Assembly: GCA_043777755.1 (NCBI GenBank)
Contig: JAYWHK010000158.1
Span: forward strand, 1-26,285
From: CANHEE01 sp043777755
GTDB lineage: Bacteria; Bacteroidota; Bacteroidia; Chitinophagales; Saprospiraceae
Reading direction: 5' to 3'
DNA length: 26,285 nt
Shown: positions 22,679 through 26,285 of the stretch, piece by piece
How positions within the stretch are numbered: position 1 is the stretch's first letter
Layout of the letters: each line of letters starts with the position of its first letter
Made by a program: the position numbers and the translations under genes
Notes under the pieces: model-generated
Database searches by the model: none
Told to the model about the DNA's origin: nothing
What the model saw: only the letters and a program-made list of their open reading frames with translations

Positions 22679-23350
22679 ATGAAAAAATCAATCATTTTTA
22701 TTGCTTTATTAACAATCATGCAATACAGTTTTGCTCAAAACTTGGATTACCGCAACACCATTAGTTTTTCGAGTGGACGCAGTTTATTTGTTTCACTTCG
22801 AGGATTGGAAGCCAAATCAACCAATTCAGAGCTTTCTTTTACAGGTGGAAAAGCAAGTGCAACGCCAACCTTTCAAGGAGCTTACGATTTTGCAGTGAAT
22901 GATTGGTTGAGTGTAGGCTTGGCTGCTGCTTACAACAATACCAAAATTGATTTTACCAACATTACCTATAAAGGAAAAGTGACGGGCAATGCCAATGCAA
23001 CGATTGCGAGAACCTCTCTTGCTGCACGTGTGCTTTTTCACTATGGCAAAGGCAAATTTGACCTGTATTCAGGTGGTCGTATTGGTGTAGGAATCTGGAC
23101 GGCAAAGTTAGGAACTGATATTAATGATGATCTTTTGACTGATTTACTTGGTTCATTTGACACTTATGTCCCTGGTTTTATAAAAAATCGCCTAAATGGA
23201 AAAAGTACACGAACTGGTTTTCCATTGATTCAAGCGCAGATTATTCCATTTGGCGCACGCTACTATATTACAGATAATATTGGCGCACACGCTGAGATTG
23301 CATTTGGCGCACCTTATTTCGCAACGATTGGTGCAAATTGTAGATTTTAA
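22679..23350 (+). CDS. Small outer-membrane beta-barrel protein, function unknown
   Basis: A 223-residue exported protein. Seen: a signal peptide (MKKSIIFIALLTIMQYSFA, cleavage before Q20) and a mature part of alternating amphipathic strands with Gly-, Asn- and Thr-rich turns (FDFAVNDWLSVGLAAAYNNTKIDF; ARVLFHYGKGKFDLYSGGRIGVGIW; IIPFGARYYITDNIGAHAEIAFG), ending in GANCRF, a C-terminal aromatic residue as expected of barrel proteins. The pattern fits an OmpA/OmpW-like eight-stranded barrel without a periplasmic domain. It is not obviously related to the larger barrel at 6573-7631. The long leader (22421-22678) has several complementary segments that could form alternative stems. Followed by a strong terminator. 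Confidence 0.8.
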   Translation: MKKSIIFIALLTIMQYSFAQNLDYRNTISFSSGRSLFVSLRGLEAKSTNSELSFTGGKASATPTFQGAYDFAVNDWLSVGLAAAYNNTKIDFTNITYKGKVTGNANATIARTSLAARVLFHYGKGKFDLYSGGRIGVGIWTAKLGTDINDDLLTDLLGSFDTYVPGFIKNRLNGKSTRTGFPLIQAQIIPFGARYYITDNIGAHAEIAFGAPYFATIGANCRF

Positions 23351-23386
23351 TTTGCAATAAATTGGGAAAAATTAATTTTAGATACC

Positions 23387-23425
23387 AAACGGGCTTTGTC
23401 AATTTTTGATAAAGCCCGTTTTTAT
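23387..23425 (+). terminator. Rho-independent terminator after the small barrel gene
   Basis: AAACGGGCTTT (23387-23397) pairs with AAAGCCCGTTT (23411-23421), with further inner pairing (TCAA/TTGA type) and a T-run after the stem. The flanking A and T tracts allow action in both directions. Confidence 0.9.
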
Positions 23426-23443
23426 TAAATAAAATGAAAAAAC

Positions 23444-23473
23444 TTGCCTACAAGAATAAAAAATGTAACTTTG
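23444..23473 (+). promoter_or_regulatory. Promoter of the orphan receiver-like gene (TTG-N19-TAACTTTG)
   Basis: TTG (23444-23446) and TAACTTTG (23466-23473), 19 bp apart, match the Bacteroidota consensus fully. The start codon is 235 bp downstream, leaving a long leader. Confidence 0.65.
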
Positions 23474-23707
23474 TATTAAAATAGCAAATATAAGCGGATT
23501 CAAGTAATAAAATCCTACTTTTTTCATAAAACCATGCTAAGTAGTGTGCTAAATTAAAGCTGCTGCGTGTTTTGTGAGTCAATTTATTGATAGTCAATAT
23601 TTTAAAATCAATACTATCTGTCAATATTAATTTGATAGACCACTAAGTTTGTTTTTTTCGTTTTTTTTGCAATGTTTTAAACTTATCATTTACAACCTTA
23701 ACTTTCT

Positions 23708-24889
23708 ATGAAAGCTCAGTATTATACATATAAAAATTATTCAAATGGAGATATTAAGCAAAAACTTAATATTAATACCATAAGTAAATGTTCCGCAAAC
23801 GGTATATCACGCAGTGGTGATAAATTCGGTATAAAAATAATCCTAATAGATGAAAAAGGTATTGAGGATTATTTTAGATATTTACCTGAGATAAAACATC
23901 CCGTAATAACAATATGCAACAAGGCATTATGCGATTTTTCTCCTGACTCCAAACCTCTTTGTTCTATATTAGACTCAAGTATTTGGTTTCGATATTTGCC
24001 ATTTTCTAAAATTAATGATGATTTGCAGAAACTTATAGATGAACTTACAGGATATAAACAAATATATCCAACTGATGATGCCATTAACTTTCAAAAGCAT
24101 TACCATAATTTGATTAAACTTAATTTTGATAGTGAATATGGTTTTAAAAACTTAATTAATTTACCTTCGGAAACTGAAGCTTTCAGTAGAACTCAGAAAA
24201 AATTTAATGCTCTACAAACACTATTCAGGGCTAATACAAAAGCCCCGCTTGCAACTTGCTTAATTATAGGTAAGAAAGGAAAGAATCGTGAGGCATGTGG
24301 AGTCACTGAACTACTAAAATCAACTGAAAAACGACTTAATGGCAAGGCGAATACTGATTATAGACTCGAAAGTCTAGAATTAACAAGGAAAGAAAATTTT
24401 AATTGTGTAGAAGACCATTTGAAAAGTAACAATGTAGATGTAATTTTATTAGACTATAATATGGAAGTAGATGATTTAGCTATTGAAGTTTTAAAAAAAC
24501 TAAATGAAAATGCAACTAATCTTAATACAGGAACAAACGATTTATTTTGGATATTGCCGATTACAATAAATCCAAGTAGTTTGTTTAGTCATATGCAACA
24601 ACAATATTTACCTATTGTAAATAAAAACTGGTATTTAAGCAGAGGAACAGATCCTATCAATATGCCAAACTTCTTTGCCTATAAATTAGTAAATATGTTA
24701 TGTGTAATGACCGAAGAAGCGGGTTTTATTGATGTAAAAGAACAATATAAATATGATATTTTAAGTATCCTTAAAGAATTGTTTAAACAAAATAAAAAAG
24801 AAAATAGCAACGATGAAGATATTCTCAATAGTAATGATAATAAAGGTCTAGAAAAAGACTGTTTGAATGGGAGTAACCCGGTTTTGTAG
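23708..24889 (+). CDS. Orphan protein with degenerate receiver-like domain, possibly truncated by IS
   Basis: A 393-residue cytoplasmic protein that I do not recognise. Residues about 180-335 follow the alternating strand/helix order of a response-regulator receiver: a strand LATCLIIG, a helix, then VDVILLDYNM with Asp249 at the phospho-acceptor position, and later strands FWILPIT and WYLSRG. The acidic pair after strand 1 and the Lys of strand 5 are missing, so it is a degenerate receiver at best. An N-terminal alpha/beta segment (about 42-112, IKIILIDEKG...) may be a second such fold. Codon use (many AGA/AGG and ATA, few CGT) differs from the neighbours, suggesting transfer. The low-complexity tail (Asn/Asp/Lys-rich, 362-387) ends in GSNPVL, encoded by bases that look like the end of the adjacent IS, so the original C-terminus may be lost. 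Confidence 0.65.
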   Translation: MKAQYYTYKNYSNGDIKQKLNINTISKCSANGISRSGDKFGIKIILIDEKGIEDYFRYLPEIKHPVITICNKALCDFSPDSKPLCSILDSSIWFRYLPFSKINDDLQKLIDELTGYKQIYPTDDAINFQKHYHNLIKLNFDSEYGFKNLINLPSETEAFSRTQKKFNALQTLFRANTKAPLATCLIIGKKGKNREACGVTELLKSTEKRLNGKANTDYRLESLELTRKENFNCVEDHLKSNNVDVILLDYNMEVDDLAIEVLKKLNENATNLNTGTNDLFWILPITINPSSLFSHMQQQYLPIVNKNWYLSRGTDPINMPNFFAYKLVNMLCVMTEEAGFIDVKEQYKYDILSILKELFKQNKKENSNDEDILNSNDNKGLEKDCLNGSNPVL

Positions 24890-26285
24890 AAAATGTTAAT
24901 ATTTTCTTAAATTGAGCATTAAATTATTCCATCTTCCTGCTAAAAAAGCCGCCCGAAGAAAAAATAATGGCTCTAAATTTTCGATATTCCAAAAGGCGGA
25001 AGGACATTTAAACCTCAAATTGATGACCCGACGAATACCCGATTCAACAATTCCACTGCCTATTGGTAGTTTTTGATTTGTAAACTCTTCATATTGCATA
25101 CGATGTTGATTTTTTTCAAAATAATCGAATGGTTTTAATGGTTTTTCGTCCAAATCAGTTAAAACAGCCTTTAAAGTTGCCTTCATTTCAATAATATTGC
25201 CCTTCCATAGTTGCTCTTTTAAGATAATCATGGTTGGTTTTTGGGCTTCTTTGGGTAAATATTGCTCTAAATCGTTCAAATGTTCCATGGCATGATAATA
25301 GTCTAAACTTTCTATTATATTCTGCTCCAAAACACCTAATCGAAGTAGCATTGGTTTGGCACGAAGCCATATCCAAACTGCACCATCGCCTACGACTTGA
25401 ACGCTTTTTGCTTTTTCAATTTCTAATAACGTTAAATAATCCGCCAATAATTCGAATAATTCGTCATCGCCAAAACAAACGTCGTAAATAGGTAATTCCT
25501 TACGATTTACTTTACCTTTATCATCTATACTACTGATAACCAACAACTTAGGCTCTCTCCAAGGAGTGTCAAAAGTGTTGTAATTAGAGCTACGAACAAC
25601 ACCTTCTTCTATTTCATCCCATTCTCTTGTCCGTGTTCGACCGCCATCTATCCCTATCAAAACTCTTTTTCCAGCCAGTGTTTCCTCTGGAAGTAACATA
25701 TTCTTTACCCTGTTTAACAGTCCTTTGTGTCCTATTTTCAAACTCAATTGACGGTTTTTTTCCGTTTCATTTTCACAATTAAAATTATCCAAAACAGCTT
25801 TCCCAACCGCAAACGAAGGCGTAATAACACTCATTTGGGCAACTCGGGAAGCATAAACAGGGCTTGCATTTCCTATATTGTTAAAATAATCATGAACCAC
25901 AAAACGATTAGTTTTATAGTCAACGGGTGCTTTTTCTGCGTAATAACTCGGAAAATGTACATAATGACCCGTAGAAATACGAATTTTTGTCACTCGTTTT
26001 GTTAATTTCTTCAAACCAAGTGTCGTCGCAAATTTTTTCAACTCCCGACAAAAGGCAACACTCGAACTTATTTCTCTTACAAAATAATCTGCGATTTCAT
26101 TATAAAAATCTTGAAAAAAACTCAATAAGGTCGTTTCAAAGCCTGCTAAATCTCCTTTATACAGCGCTTGAATTAATTTTTTATCGCTAAAAATTGTTTG
26201 TTCAAACATTTTTACTATGTTTGTTCCTGTGATTGTGTTTACCATCTTTTTTTCTTGAAATCCAAAAGTACGTATTCACAATCAC
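24869..26285 (-). mobile_element. Insertion sequence, ISKra4-like (partial at window edge)
   Basis: The element contains one large transposase gene on the minus strand. The left boundary is proposed at GGGAGTAACCCGG (24869-24881), just before the transposase stop and inside the end of the orphan gene. No matching inverted repeat was found near 26246-26285, so the other end probably lies beyond the window. No target duplication can be tested. The family label rests on the transposase only. Confidence 0.7.
24896..26245 (-). CDS. DDE transposase, ISKra4-like
   Basis: A 449-residue transposase that cuts and joins the ends of its element. Seen: an N-terminal helical region (1-80); then Asp200 in LIGIDGGRTRTRE, the NTFDTPWREPKLLVI block (223-237), Asp287 in VVGDGAVWIW, DYYHAMEHL (315-323) and Glu401 in LPIGSGIVESGIRRVINLRFK, giving a plausible D-D-E triad. 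Length and motifs fit ISKra4-type enzymes and distantly ISLre2; the assignment is from memory of motifs and not certain. No internal stop or frameshift is visible, so the enzyme may be active. It faces and abuts the orphan gene: the two stop codons are only 6 bp apart. Confidence 0.88.
   Translation of the reverse strand: MVNTITGTNIVKMFEQTIFSDKKLIQALYKGDLAGFETTLLSFFQDFYNEIADYFVREISSSVAFCRELKKFATTLGLKKLTKRVTKIRISTGHYVHFPSYYAEKAPVDYKTNRFVVHDYFNNIGNASPVYASRVAQMSVITPSFAVGKAVLDNFNCENETEKNRQLSLKIGHKGLLNRVKNMLLPEETLAGKRVLIGIDGGRTRTREWDEIEEGVVRSSNYNTFDTPWREPKLLVISSIDDKGKVNRKELPIYDVCFGDDELFELLADYLTLLEIEKAKSVQVVGDGAVWIWLRAKPMLLRLGVLEQNIIESLDYYHAMEHLNDLEQYLPKEAQKPTMIILKEQLWKGNIIEMKATLKAVLTDLDEKPLKPFDYFEKNQHRMQYEEFTNQKLPIGSGIVESGIRRVINLRFKCPSAFWNIENLEPLFFLRAAFLAGRWNNLMLNLRKY

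Larger units (their letters stand above)
23351..23707. other. Intergenic region: terminator, promoter and structured leader
   Basis: This 357-bp gap contains no credible gene. In order it holds the barrel-gene terminator (23387-23425), a full promoter for the orphan gene (23444-23473) and a leader of about 230 nt. The leader has nested inverted repeats: GATAGT (23589-23594) can pair with ACTATC (23613-23618), or the latter's CTATC can pair with GATAG (23634-23638), so two stems exclude each other. No known riboswitch was recognised. Confidence 0.55.

Overview
The window looks like a chromosomal segment of an AT-rich member of the Bacteroidota, probably a Cytophagales-type bacterium (inference). 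The evidence is: several TAnnTTTG promoter elements, some with an upstream TTG; exported proteins whose signal peptides end in A-Q; two outer-membrane beta-barrels; a Lys-rich S9 peptidase; a LytTR/PF06580 two-component pair; and weak or absent Shine-Dalgarno sequences.

Layout. 1-57: a perfect 40-bp palindrome. 57-2876 (-): secreted S9 peptidase. 3209-4264 (+): FabH-type synthase, convergent with thrS (4459-6378, -) across a textbook bidirectional terminator. 6573-7631 (+): outer-membrane barrel. 11103-7649 (-): a four-gene unit of ABC ATPase, ABC-2 permease, LytS-like kinase and LytTR regulator, with a tandem 21-bp-period direct repeat upstream that fits a LytTR operator. 11413-11796 (+): small membrane protein, convergent with a BON-LysM protein (12303-11920, -). 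12506-13768 (+): aroA. 14055-15920 (+): mnmG. 16052-17137 (+): di-haem MauG/cytochrome c peroxidase lipoprotein. 17273-18409 (+): glutathionylspermidine-synthase-family ATP-grasp ligase. 19576-18539 (-): NAD-dependent sugar epimerase. 19680-21002 (+): rmuC. 21263-22420 (+): hmgA. 22679-23350 (+): second barrel. 23708-24889 (+): orphan protein with a degenerate receiver-like domain and foreign-looking codon use. 24869-26285: an insertion sequence with an ISKra4-like transposase, cut by the window edge.

Most genes are single housekeeping or envelope functions. The one clear functional module is the ABC/LytSR operon, which has the architecture of peptide-antibiotic or envelope-stress response systems. 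The accessory part is the right end (23.4-26.3 kb), where the orphan gene runs into the IS; any partner gene would lie outside the window.

The intergenic DNA is unusually rich in dispersed repeats. There is a GTAGCGTTGGC palindrome family (2 copies), a 45-54 bp family (3 copies, 4.3, 11.2 and 17.2 kb), a pair of GTCCYTCC hairpins just upstream of mnmG and the MauG gene, and a 110-bp multi-hairpin element before hmgA. An AT-rich gap with a perfect DnaA box (22.45 kb) is a possible replication-origin candidate. I found no tRNA, rRNA or CRISPR array, and no obvious new multi-gene defence system fully contained in the window.
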